Source of the DNA: Oscillospiraceae bacterium
Lineage (GTDB): Bacteria > Bacillota > Clostridia > Oscillospirales > Ruminococcaceae
Length of the DNA: 19,756 nt
NCBI GenBank assembly: GCA_017394565.1
Contig: JAFPXW010000025.1
Coordinates: 1 to 19,756 of the forward strand
Reading direction: 5' to 3'
In this document: piece after piece, positions 13,283-19,756 of the stretch
Position numbering within the stretch: position 1 is the stretch's first letter
Layout of the letters: each line of letters starts with the position of its first letter
Translations under genes and position numbers: made by a program
Notes under the pieces: model-generated
The model's database searches: none
Told to the model about the DNA's origin: nothing
The model's input: only the letters and a program-made list of their open reading frames with translations

Positions 13283-13733
13283 GCGACCTCTCTCCTCTCA
13301 TTTGGTGATCCCTCAGCTTCTGGCGCAGCCGATGGACTTTCTGATACAGCGCCTCCACGCTCATGCCGTATTCGGCAGCAAGGGCAGTGCGATCCTCGCC
13401 GCCAAAATACGCCTTGACGAGCCGCGCATCCGCTTCCCCAAGCGCATCCAGCGGCGATGATTGCCAGACTTCCGGCGGTGCAGACGGTTCGGGAATGTCC
13501 TCATCACTCAGATGCACCGGATTGCGCCGCCGGTAAGCCAGCACTTCCCGATCCGCCGCCGCGTACAGCCAGCCCTGCACATTGTCCTTGCGCATGGCGG
13601 AAAATTTCCGGTGCAGCGCCAGAAAGACTTCCTGCGTGCAGTCCTCCGCGCCCTGCACATCGCCCGATAATTTCATGCAGCAGTACGCCAAAACCGCGCG
13701 GTAGTACTTCTGTATGATCCGCGTTTCCTCCAT
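13269..13733 (-). CDS. ECF-type RNA polymerase sigma factor
   Basis: A 154-residue sigma-70 family protein of ECF size. Region 2 spans about 8-70, with AEDCTQEVFLALHRKF (29-44) and QGWLYAAADREVLAYRRR; region 4 is a helix-turn-helix near 114-142 (RTALAAEYGMSVEALYQKVH, then RLRQKL). A GTG at 13760 would give nine more residues, but the ATG at 13733 has a GAAAGGGGG site 8 nt upstream and starts at the conserved region. It is followed with a 14-nt overlap by a single-span membrane protein, the usual sigma/anti-sigma pairing. The signal sensed is unknown. No clear ECF-type self promoter is visible upstream. Confidence 0.93.
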   Translation of the reverse strand: MEETRIIQKYYRAVLAYCCMKLSGDVQGAEDCTQEVFLALHRKFSAMRKDNVQGWLYAAADREVLAYRRRNPVHLSDEDIPEPSAPPEVWQSSPLDALGEADARLVKAYFGGEDRTALAAEYGMSVEALYQKVHRLRQKLRDHQMRGERSHEKQ

Positions 13734-13825
13734 AGGCTTTCCCCCTTTCTGCTGATTCACGTCGGAAATGGAGCGATTTCTGACAGCGGTTCTGAGAGTT
13801 TACAAAAAGTTCACATTTTAGAGCT

Positions 13826-13866
13826 TTTAAAAAGAAAGCACCCCGTTCACGATGGGATGCTTTCTT
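13826..13866 (-). terminator. Terminator of tyrA
   Basis: On the minus strand AAGAAAGCATCCC (13866-13854) pairs with GGGGTGCTTTCTT (13844-13832), one pair being a U-G wobble, with a 9-nt loop and a T-run after it. It begins 6 nt after the tyrA stop and separates it from the sigma factor gene. Confidence 0.9.
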
Positions 13867-13871
13867 GGCAC

Positions 13872-14753
13872 TCACTTGACTTTCTTATCGCGCAGATCAA
13901 TGATCGACGGCGAATTTCTGCGGTTCTGGAGGTTCTGCTCCTTGCGCAGTCTGCCCTGACGGATGAGGTCATAGACACGGCCGCGGTCGGCATCTGCGAG
14001 GGCTTTGCGGTATTCCTCCAGATTGCCGATGAGCGTTTCCAGCTCGGTCAGCAGGCTCTCGCGGTTCTCCATGAACAGGTCTGTCCACATTTCCTCGTTC
14101 ATCGTCGCCACGCGCGTCATATCCTGAAAACTGCCGCCGGAGAAGCCGCTTTCCAGTTCGATGACGGGGCTTTCCACATAGCTCGACGACACGACGTGCG
14201 CAAGCTGTGAGGTATACGCGATCATGCGGTCGTGCATTTCCGGTGTGGTGATGACGAATTTGCGGAAGCCGATCTGGTGTGCGAGATTCCGCACCTGCGC
14301 GATCACGGATTTCGGTGTCTGCGGCAGCGGTGTCATGATGAAATTCGCACCCTGGTACAGATCTTCGTCCGAAACATCGTATCCGGCGCGTTCCTTACCT
14401 GCCATCGGGTGACAGCTCAGGTACGTCACGCCGCACGGTGCGCAGATGCTGTCCATTTCCTCCGGCAGGTCGGTCTTGACACCGCTGACGTCAATGACGA
14501 TCGTACCCTCGCTCATGGTGTCCGCGTGGTCGCGCACCCACTGGCGGATGTGCGCCGGATACAGGCACATCACGATCACGTCATATCCTGCACAATTGTC
14601 ATCCGCGATGCCGTCGATGACGTGTTCTTCCTCAGCTTTTTTGGCAACGGCACGGGTGCGGTTCCAGCCGTAGACGCTGTGCTCGGTGTAGGCGTGGAGC
14701 GCCTTGGCAATGGATCCGCCGATCAGTCCGAGTCCTACGATCATAATTTTCAT
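13872..14753 (-). CDS. tyrA: Prephenate dehydrogenase
   Basis: A 293-residue NAD(P)-dependent enzyme that converts prephenate to 4-hydroxyphenylpyruvate for tyrosine synthesis. The N-terminal Rossmann domain has IVGLGLIGGS (5-14), DVSGVK (88-93) begins the substrate side, and the catalytic CHPMAGKERAGYD (114-126, His115) is present. The helical C-terminal half contains QLAHVVSSSY and GGSFQDMTRVA. There is no C-terminal ACT regulatory domain. A GTG at 14762 would add three residues; the ATG at 14753 has AGAAAGAAG at about 8 nt and starts at the beta strand. It follows the acidic membrane protein by 108 nt and ends in its own terminator. Arogenate use cannot be excluded. Confidence 0.95.
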   Translation of the reverse strand: MKIMIVGLGLIGGSIAKALHAYTEHSVYGWNRTRAVAKKAEEEHVIDGIADDNCAGYDVIVMCLYPAHIRQWVRDHADTMSEGTIVIDVSGVKTDLPEEMDSICAPCGVTYLSCHPMAGKERAGYDVSDEDLYQGANFIMTPLPQTPKSVIAQVRNLAHQIGFRKFVITTPEMHDRMIAYTSQLAHVVSSSYVESPVIELESGFSGGSFQDMTRVATMNEEMWTDLFMENRESLLTELETLIGNLEEYRKALADADRGRVYDLIRQGRLRKEQNLQNRRNSPSIIDLRDKKVK

Positions 14754-14807
14754 ATCTGACACTTCTTTCTTGTTTTCATCGCTTTTAAGCGTTAAATCTT
14801 TTCTTTT

Positions 14808-14833
14808 TTCGGGAGAGCAGCTGCCCTCCCGAA
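14808..14833. repeat. Perfect inverted repeat between the acidic protein gene and tyrA
   Basis: TTCGGGAG (14808-14815) and CTCCCGAA (14826-14833) form an 8-bp stem with an AGCAGCTGCC loop. On the minus strand, the direction of transcription, the stem is followed by A-rich sequence rather than a T-run, so it is not a standard terminator. It could be a processing or stability hairpin, or a read-through barrier. A second short palindrome (CGCTT/AAGCG at 14780-14791) lies nearer tyrA. Confidence 0.5.
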
Positions 14834-14861
14834 TGTTTTGCTTTGATTTTTGGGGGGAAAA

Positions 14862-17003
14862 TTATTCCGCCGACACAAGGCTCACGATGCGGTAGCCGGA
14901 ATTCTTCTTCTCGATGGTCGCCTTCATGGTCTTGGACGAGCCCTCGCGGAAGTTGCGGGAATTCTCCTGCCAATCTGCCACATCGCTGTGATAAACGACC
15001 GTCACCTCGTAAGTATCGCCGGTGCGCTTGACGTTCTTGACCTCCGGAGAATAGGAGAAGATCATCGGGGAGGTCGGCACATTGTAGCAGTTGGTGGTCG
15101 CGTCGTAAACGAAGGACTCGCCTGCTGCGTGCAGCGTGTCAAGCTGCGTCTGCACATCCACGCCGAACATCTGGCGGCCCCGCTCCAGCACGTCCTCCGC
15201 CGGAACGGAGATCATGTCGAAGGTCTCCGTGTAGCCGGACAGGTCGTCATACATCAGGATGTCCACGATCGCCGCGGAGAGTGCGCCGTCTGCGGTGAGT
15301 TCTGCCGGTTCATTGAAGGTCGGCACGTCAACGACTGCCACCGGATAGAGCGTCTTCTCAAGCTGCGAACGGAGCGAACCGCCGCTGAAGAAGCCGCCGG
15401 TCGCCCTGACGATGCCGGTGATCAGCGTGATGAGTCCGATCAGCGCCAGCAGGAATACCAGGATGCCGGACACGAAATACGCATTTCTGCCCAGGAAGTG
15501 GTTCTTGACGCCGGGCTCCTCGTCCGGCTGCGGAACGGGCTCTGCCTTGATCTCGGCAAGTTCCTCGGCAGTCTCGTCGAGGCTTTCGCGGAAGAAGCTG
15601 TGCTTCTTCCGTGCCGGTGCGGCTGCTTCTTCCTCGAATTCTTCATCCTCCAACTCGTCGTCCTCGAATGTTTCGTCCTCGTCGAATTCCTCCGGCGTGT
15701 CGTCAGTCAGATCCACATCGAGTTCGGATTCGCGGATGTTTTCGTCAAACTCCAGTTCCTCCGGCGTATCGGCAGGTGTTTCAGGTTCCTCCGGTTCTGC
15801 ATGGGATTCCTCTCTCTTCGCAGGCATCGGCGGTGCCGGGTAGTCCTGCTCGTCCTCGGGGATCGGGACCTCTGTCGCCGGGAGGCTTTCCTCATGCAGG
15901 AAGTCCGCCTCGTCCTCCGCATCAGCCGGTCTGCCGGCCTCCTCAGAGAAGTCGTCCTCGTCGAACTCGTCCTCGTACTCCTCATCGAACTCGTCATCCT
16001 CGAATTCTTCCTCGTCATCATGGCGCTTGCCGAACAGATTCCTGAAGAAGCGAACGATCGGATTTTCGCGCTTTTCCGCGGGTTCCTCCTCCATGTCGAG
16101 GTGACGCAGGGAAGCATCGTCCTCGTCCGCTTCGTCCTCGTCAAATTCCTCATCGTCGTCATCCGTATCAAGGCTCTCGTGCATGGACACCGGGACCGGT
16201 GCCGACGCATCGTCAAACCAGCGCGGACGTGCGGCTTCTGCCGGAGCATCGGCTTCGGGAGCTTCCTCTGATGCCTCCGGTGCTTCTTCCGTTTCCTCTA
16301 CGCCCAGCACCTGATGGAGATAGGCAAAAATGCTGTTATCCTCCTCGGTCAGGGCCTCCTCGGGCTTCTCCGGATTCTCGAGATCGTCGAGCATATCGTT
16401 GATCTCCTCCTCGCTCGGAGGTGCGATGATCGGGGTTTCCTCGAGGGTGTGCTTCTTGAGCTGCTCGCGGATCTTCTCGGCGCGGGACCGGACGAGCGCC
16501 TCACGTTCCGGATCGACTTCCTCCGGCTCGGGCTTTGTGACCGGCGCATTTGCGTAATCCGGCGGCAGCTCATCCGGCACCTGGATGTGCGGGATCTTGC
16601 GCTTGGGAGCTTCCGACGGCGCCGGGATGCTGCGCTGCTTCTTTTTCTTGCCGCCGAGGATGCGATTCGGGCGGCGTTCTGCATCGGGAGCCGGGAGCGT
16701 GCTTTCGTCCAGGCGGTCGTGCATCCGGATCGCCGGATCGGCGGACGGCTCGTCCGTGAAATGGCTCGTCGGCTCCGGCTCGACCACCGGCTTGATCTTC
16801 GGCGCCGGGATGCTGGTCTTGACCGGCTCCGGCGGACGGCGATAGCTTTGATTCACGCCCGTTGCAATGGCTTCGGCGCGTTTGACAGCCTCCTTGCTGG
16901 CAGGCTTCGGATCCTGCGTTTCCTGCGGCTCCGGCTGGTTGCCTTCCTTCGCATCAATTTCCTTGATGAGGCTGTCGAGCAGATTATCGATCTGTTTACT
17001 CAT
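14862..17003 (-). CDS. Large acidic single-span membrane protein, function unknown
   Basis: A 713-residue protein that I do not recognise. An N-terminal helix (MSKQIDNLLDSLIKEIDA, 1-18) is followed by a proline-rich, partly basic stretch (20-150, with GGKKKKQRS at 117-125), then a long, highly acidic disordered region (about 195-460) with runs such as DTDDDDEEFDEDEADEDD. Inside it sits a basic amphipathic NPIVRFFRNLFGKR (314-327). The membrane segment is about 508-530, so the N-terminal 500 residues are cytoplasmic if the usual positive-inside rule holds. A folded outside domain (about 545-713) has YPVAVVDVPTF, PTSPMIFSYSPEV and VTVVYHSDVADWQENS. AGAGGG lies 9 nt before the ATG. It sits between proA and tyrA with no obvious metabolic link. 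Confidence 0.88.
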   Translation of the reverse strand: MSKQIDNLLDSLIKEIDAKEGNQPEPQETQDPKPASKEAVKRAEAIATGVNQSYRRPPEPVKTSIPAPKIKPVVEPEPTSHFTDEPSADPAIRMHDRLDESTLPAPDAERRPNRILGGKKKKQRSIPAPSEAPKRKIPHIQVPDELPPDYANAPVTKPEPEEVDPEREALVRSRAEKIREQLKKHTLEETPIIAPPSEEEINDMLDDLENPEKPEEALTEEDNSIFAYLHQVLGVEETEEAPEASEEAPEADAPAEAARPRWFDDASAPVPVSMHESLDTDDDDEEFDEDEADEDDASLRHLDMEEEPAEKRENPIVRFFRNLFGKRHDDEEEFEDDEFDEEYEDEFDEDDFSEEAGRPADAEDEADFLHEESLPATEVPIPEDEQDYPAPPMPAKREESHAEPEEPETPADTPEELEFDENIRESELDVDLTDDTPEEFDEDETFEDDELEDEEFEEEAAAPARKKHSFFRESLDETAEELAEIKAEPVPQPDEEPGVKNHFLGRNAYFVSGILVFLLALIGLITLITGIVRATGGFFSGGSLRSQLEKTLYPVAVVDVPTFNEPAELTADGALSAAIVDILMYDDLSGYTETFDMISVPAEDVLERGRQMFGVDVQTQLDTLHAAGESFVYDATTNCYNVPTSPMIFSYSPEVKNVKRTGDTYEVTVVYHSDVADWQENSRNFREGSSKTMKATIEKKNSGYRIVSLVSAE

Positions 17004-17055
17004 GCTGATATTCCCTCTATTTCCGGCTTTTCACCGCGGAAAAGCCTGTGTGATT

Positions 17056-18303
17056 TCATCGTGTCTGTCCGGTTCCGGTGATGCGGTACTGCATGGTGGT
17101 CAGCGCCTGAAGTCCCATCGGGCCTCTTGCGTGGAGCTTCTGGGTGGAAATGCCAATCTCCGCGCCGAAGCCGAATTCCTCGCCGTCCGTGAAGCGGGTG
17201 GAGGCATTGACATAGACAGCCGCCGAATCGAGGTGATTCAGGAAATACTCTGCATTCTCCATGCTCTCGGTGACGATGCTCTCGGAATGGTGGGTGGAAT
17301 ACTTCAGGATATGCGCCACGGCTTCCTCCACGCTCTCCACGGTCCTGACCGCGATCTCGTAGTCGCCGTACTCCTTGAAGTAATCCTCCTCCGTGACCGG
17401 GATCACGCAGTCACCGAGGATGCGCTGCACGGTCTCATCGCCGTGGATGACGACCTGATGCGCATCAAAGCGCGTCTTCATGGCCGGCAGGAACGCCTCT
17501 GCGATGTCCTTGTGAACGAGCAGCGTCTCGATTGCATTGCAGACGGAGGGGCGCTGGGTTTTGGCATTATCGGTGATCTCGACCGCCATATCAAGCCTGG
17601 CGCTCGCGTCCACGAACACATGGCAGTTGCCGGCGCCGGTCTCGATGACCGGGACGGTCGCCTGCTTGACAACGGCCTGGATCAGGCTAGCGCCGCCGCG
17701 CGGAATGAGGACGTCGAGGTAGCCGTTCAGTCGCATCATGTCGGCAGCGGTCTCGCGGTCGGTCTTTTCGACGAGCTGCACGAGGTCTGCCGGGAAACCG
17801 GAAGCCTCGAAGGCTTCGCGCATGACCTGAACGAGGCAGGTATTCGAGTGAATGGCTTCCTTGCCGCCGCGGAGAATGGTCGCATTGCCGGCCTTCAGGC
17901 AAAGGACTGCGGCATCGACGGTGACATTCGGGCGGCTCTCAAAAATGATGCCGATGACGCCCATCGGTACGCGCACCTGACGGATGCGCAGACCGTTCGG
18001 GCGCAGCCAGCCGGCGATCTCCTCGCCGATGGGATCGGGCAGTGCCTGCACCTTCAGGACTGCCTTGGCGATGGCGGAAATGCGGCTTTCATCGAGGCGC
18101 AGTCTGTCCTGCAGGGACGCGGACATCCCGTTGGCCTGTGCGTTTGCCATATCCTCCTGATTTGCCGCGATGATGCGGTCGGTATTCCGGATCAGCGCAT
18201 CAGAAATGGCTGCAAGCGCCGCGTTCTTGTCCGCTGTATTCGCAACGGCGATCACATGGCTTGCCGCCTTGGCTTTTGCGCCGAGAGTTTCCATATAATT
18301 CAT
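17056..18303 (-). CDS. proA: Glutamate-5-semialdehyde dehydrogenase (gamma-glutamyl phosphate reductase)
   Basis: A 415-residue NADPH-dependent enzyme, the second step of proline synthesis, reducing gamma-glutamyl phosphate to glutamate semialdehyde. The catalytic cysteine is Cys255 in QRPSVCNAIETLLVH; other family blocks are VPMGVIGIIFESRPNVTVD (112-130), LRGGKEAIHSN (144-154), LIPRGGASLIQ and the C-terminal FGFGAEIGISTQKLHARGPMG. AAAGGAG about 10 nt upstream supports the ATG at 18303. It follows proB by 84 nt. The unusual feature is only its downstream neighbour, the acidic membrane protein, 52 nt away. Confidence 0.98.
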   Translation of the reverse strand: MNYMETLGAKAKAASHVIAVANTADKNAALAAISDALIRNTDRIIAANQEDMANAQANGMSASLQDRLRLDESRISAIAKAVLKVQALPDPIGEEIAGWLRPNGLRIRQVRVPMGVIGIIFESRPNVTVDAAVLCLKAGNATILRGGKEAIHSNTCLVQVMREAFEASGFPADLVQLVEKTDRETAADMMRLNGYLDVLIPRGGASLIQAVVKQATVPVIETGAGNCHVFVDASARLDMAVEITDNAKTQRPSVCNAIETLLVHKDIAEAFLPAMKTRFDAHQVVIHGDETVQRILGDCVIPVTEEDYFKEYGDYEIAVRTVESVEEAVAHILKYSTHHSESIVTESMENAEYFLNHLDSAAVYVNASTRFTDGEEFGFGAEIGISTQKLHARGPMGLQALTTMQYRITGTGQTR

Positions 18304-18387
18304 GCTCGATTCGCTCCTTTCAATAGGTTGGAAGTAAGGAGTTACGGTATTTCACTTCTCACTTTTATCAATTATTTTTTCTATCAT

Positions 18388-19182
18388 TTATTTTTTCGCC
18401 GGAAAGTAAGTTCCCAGTTCTTCGCCGTCGAATAATCTGTAAAGATCCTCCGGGTTCTTGCCGTTCATGATGATCATGTCCACGCCAGCTGCGGTCGCGA
18501 TCTTGGCAGCGTTGATCTTCGTCGCCATGCCGCCCGAACCCAGGGCGCTGCCTGCGCCGCCGGCAATTTTTTCGATCGAGTCGTCGATCTCGTCCACGAC
18601 CGGGATGAGCTTCGCGTCCGGATTCCTGTGCGGATTGCTGTCGTACAGGCCGTCAATGTCCGAGAGGATGATGAGCGCCTGCGCTTCCGCGATGGACGCC
18701 ACCAGCGCGGAGAGAGAATCATTTTCGCCGATCTCCAGCTCCAGTTCGTCGATGGCAACCGTGTCGTTCTCGTTGACGATCGGGATGCAGTTGACGCGAG
18801 TCAGGGCGTTGATCGCATTGCGGACATTCGCCACGCGGTCAGGGCTGGAAATGATCGTCTTGGTCAGCAGGATCTGTGCGACCGTGACGGAATATTTCGA
18901 GAACATCTCGTCGTAAATATGCATCAGCTCGCACTGTCCGACTGCGGCAGCCGCCTGCTTGCCGGGGGTATCCTTCGGACGCTCCGGCAGATTCAGCTTG
19001 CCGACGCCGAGTCCGACCGCGCCGGACGACACCAGGATGATCTCGTGCCCGGCATTCTGGATGTCTGCCAGAACGCGCGTGAGATTCGTCATGCGGCGGA
19101 TGTTGAGCTTGCCTGTCCTGTGCGTCAGCGTCGAAGTGCCGAGCTTGATGACGATGCGTTTTTTATTGCGGATATCGAACAT
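18388..19182 (-). CDS. proB: Glutamate 5-kinase, short form without PUA domain
   Basis: A 264-residue amino-acid kinase, first step of proline synthesis, phosphorylating glutamate with ATP. It starts MFDIRNKKRIVIKLGTSTLT; SSGAVGLG (52-59), IPIVNENDTVA (134-143), LSDIDGLY (173-180) and the ATP-site GSGGMATK (215-222) are in order. It ends at FDGEELGTYFPAKK, right after the kinase domain, so the C-terminal RNA-binding-type PUA domain of enterobacterial ProB (about 360 residues) is absent. Short forms are known in several Firmicutes. The ATG at 19182 has AAAGGAG 7 nt upstream and is preferred to 19209. Feedback inhibition by proline works through the kinase domain in known enzymes. Confidence 0.97.
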   Translation of the reverse strand: MFDIRNKKRIVIKLGTSTLTHRTGKLNIRRMTNLTRVLADIQNAGHEIILVSSGAVGLGVGKLNLPERPKDTPGKQAAAAVGQCELMHIYDEMFSKYSVTVAQILLTKTIISSPDRVANVRNAINALTRVNCIPIVNENDTVAIDELELEIGENDSLSALVASIAEAQALIILSDIDGLYDSNPHRNPDAKLIPVVDEIDDSIEKIAGGAGSALGSGGMATKINAAKIATAAGVDMIIMNGKNPEDLYRLFDGEELGTYFPAKK

Positions 19183-19202
19183 ATCGTTACTCCTTTTACC
19201 AA

Positions 19203-19756
19203 TTACCAAATGAATGGCACTAATCTGTATTTCACACGTTTCTGATAGTCTGCATAGCCTGCGAGCCCCTCGCGCAGCACCTGTTCCTCATTGCGGATGC
19301 GGACGGCGATCACCGCCGGGTACACCAGAAATACGATCAGCGAGATCACGGATCCCAGAACCAGCGGCATCGAGAGAAACATCAGCAGCGTCGCCGCATA
19401 CATCGGATGCCGCACCACGCCGTACAGGCCGGTGTCAATGACCTTCTGGTGCGCCTGCACCTCAACGGTGCGCGACAGATAGGCATTTTCGCGCAGGACC
19501 TCGGCATACATCGCGTATCCTGCCAGAAAGATCACGGCGGCGATGACGGAAACGGCTTTCGGGAGGACGAGCCAGCCAAACCGGAAATCCAGTCCTGCCA
19601 GGACAAATCCTGCCAGAAACATCAGACCGCTGAGCGCCACAACGCCCTTTTGCGCCGCCTGCGTTTCCTTGTTCTGTAAACGTTTTCGCAGAAGCTCCGG
19701 CGATTTGATCAGCATGACAATGCCCATCAGCAGCATCGGGATAAACAGGATCCCGA
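19203..19756 (-). CDS. Isoprenylcysteine carboxyl methyltransferase family membrane protein (5' end outside window)
   Basis: The reading frame is open to the window edge (reading GILFIPMLLMG before the first internal ATG), so the N terminus is missing. About 183 residues are visible, with several membrane segments, LIKSPELLRKRLQ, YGVVRHPMYAATLLMF (the conserved RHPxY block), and the closing EEQVLREGLAGYADYQKRV plus YRLVPFIW. These are features of ICMT/PEMT-like membrane methyltransferases. Such bacterial proteins usually methylate unknown small molecules or lipids; a prenyl-cysteine substrate is not expected. It ends 20 nt before proB in the same direction; whether it shares the operon is not settled. 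Confidence 0.85.
   Translation of the reverse strand, partial: GILFIPMLLMGIVMLIKSPELLRKRLQNKETQAAQKGVVALSGLMFLAGFVLAGLDFRFGWLVLPKAVSVIAAVIFLAGYAMYAEVLRENAYLSRTVEVQAHQKVIDTGLYGVVRHPMYAATLLMFLSMPLVLGSVISLIVFLVYPAVIAVRIRNEEQVLREGLAGYADYQKRVKYRLVPFIW

Noticed and set aside
13788..13814. Three AAC-type boxes (GTGAAC, GTAAAC, AGAACC) upstream of the ECF sigma gene as a self promoter or phased operator
   Set aside because: Spacing is 11 and 9 nt, not constant, and no -10 of ECF type (CGTC) is found at 16-17 nt from any of them.
14871..16271. Long open frame on the plus strand opposite the acidic protein
   Set aside because: It is the mirror of GAN/GAA-rich acidic codons in a high-GC gene; it has no ribosome site and its product is low-complexity.

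Overview
The window reads as a chromosomal housekeeping segment of a GC-rich, Gram-positive, spore-forming Clostridia member, most likely an Oscillospiraceae/Ruminococcus-type organism. The pointers are strong AGGAGG-type ribosome binding sites, SpoVG and a BofA-family protein, a DUF4321 protein, a LexA/ZapA/U32 neighbourhood, an ECF sigma factor with a DUF4367-like partner, and the Firmicutes-type L10 leader. Species is inference only. No tRNA, rRNA, CRISPR array, transposase or phage gene was seen.

Layout. (a) 39-5310, minus strand: a compact murC-lexA-zapA-U32-dut run with junctions from a 4-nt overlap to a 40-nt gap, followed after a 134-nt gap holding an inverted-repeat element by a DUF4321 membrane protein. 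It links cell wall precursor synthesis, the SOS repressor, a Z-ring protein, a U32 RNA-modification-type enzyme and dUTPase. (b) spoVG diverges from murC behind an unusually folded leader and ends in a strong terminator. (c) 5936-9533, minus strand: phosphoesterase, YfhO-type membrane glycosyltransferase and NUDIX hydrolase, driven by a clear promoter at 9578-9606. (d) 9639-10880, plus strand: three small unrecognised genes plus a BofA-family membrane protein, tightly packed and closed by a two-way terminator. (e) 10954-12116, minus strand: rplJ-rplL with promoter and L10 autoregulatory leader. (f) 12182-13733, minus strand: ECF sigma factor and a single-span partner, probably its anti-sigma factor. 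(g) 13872-19756, minus strand: an isoprenylcysteine-methyltransferase-like membrane protein (cut by the window edge), proB, proA, a large acidic single-span protein of unknown function, and tyrA.

Most of the window is standard metabolism. The parts least explained by known families are the structured spoVG leader (5396-5503), the small-gene cluster ending in BofA (9639-10880), the 713-residue acidic membrane protein (14862-17003), and the small inverted-repeat element at 364-424. I saw no convincing complete novel defence or mobile system.
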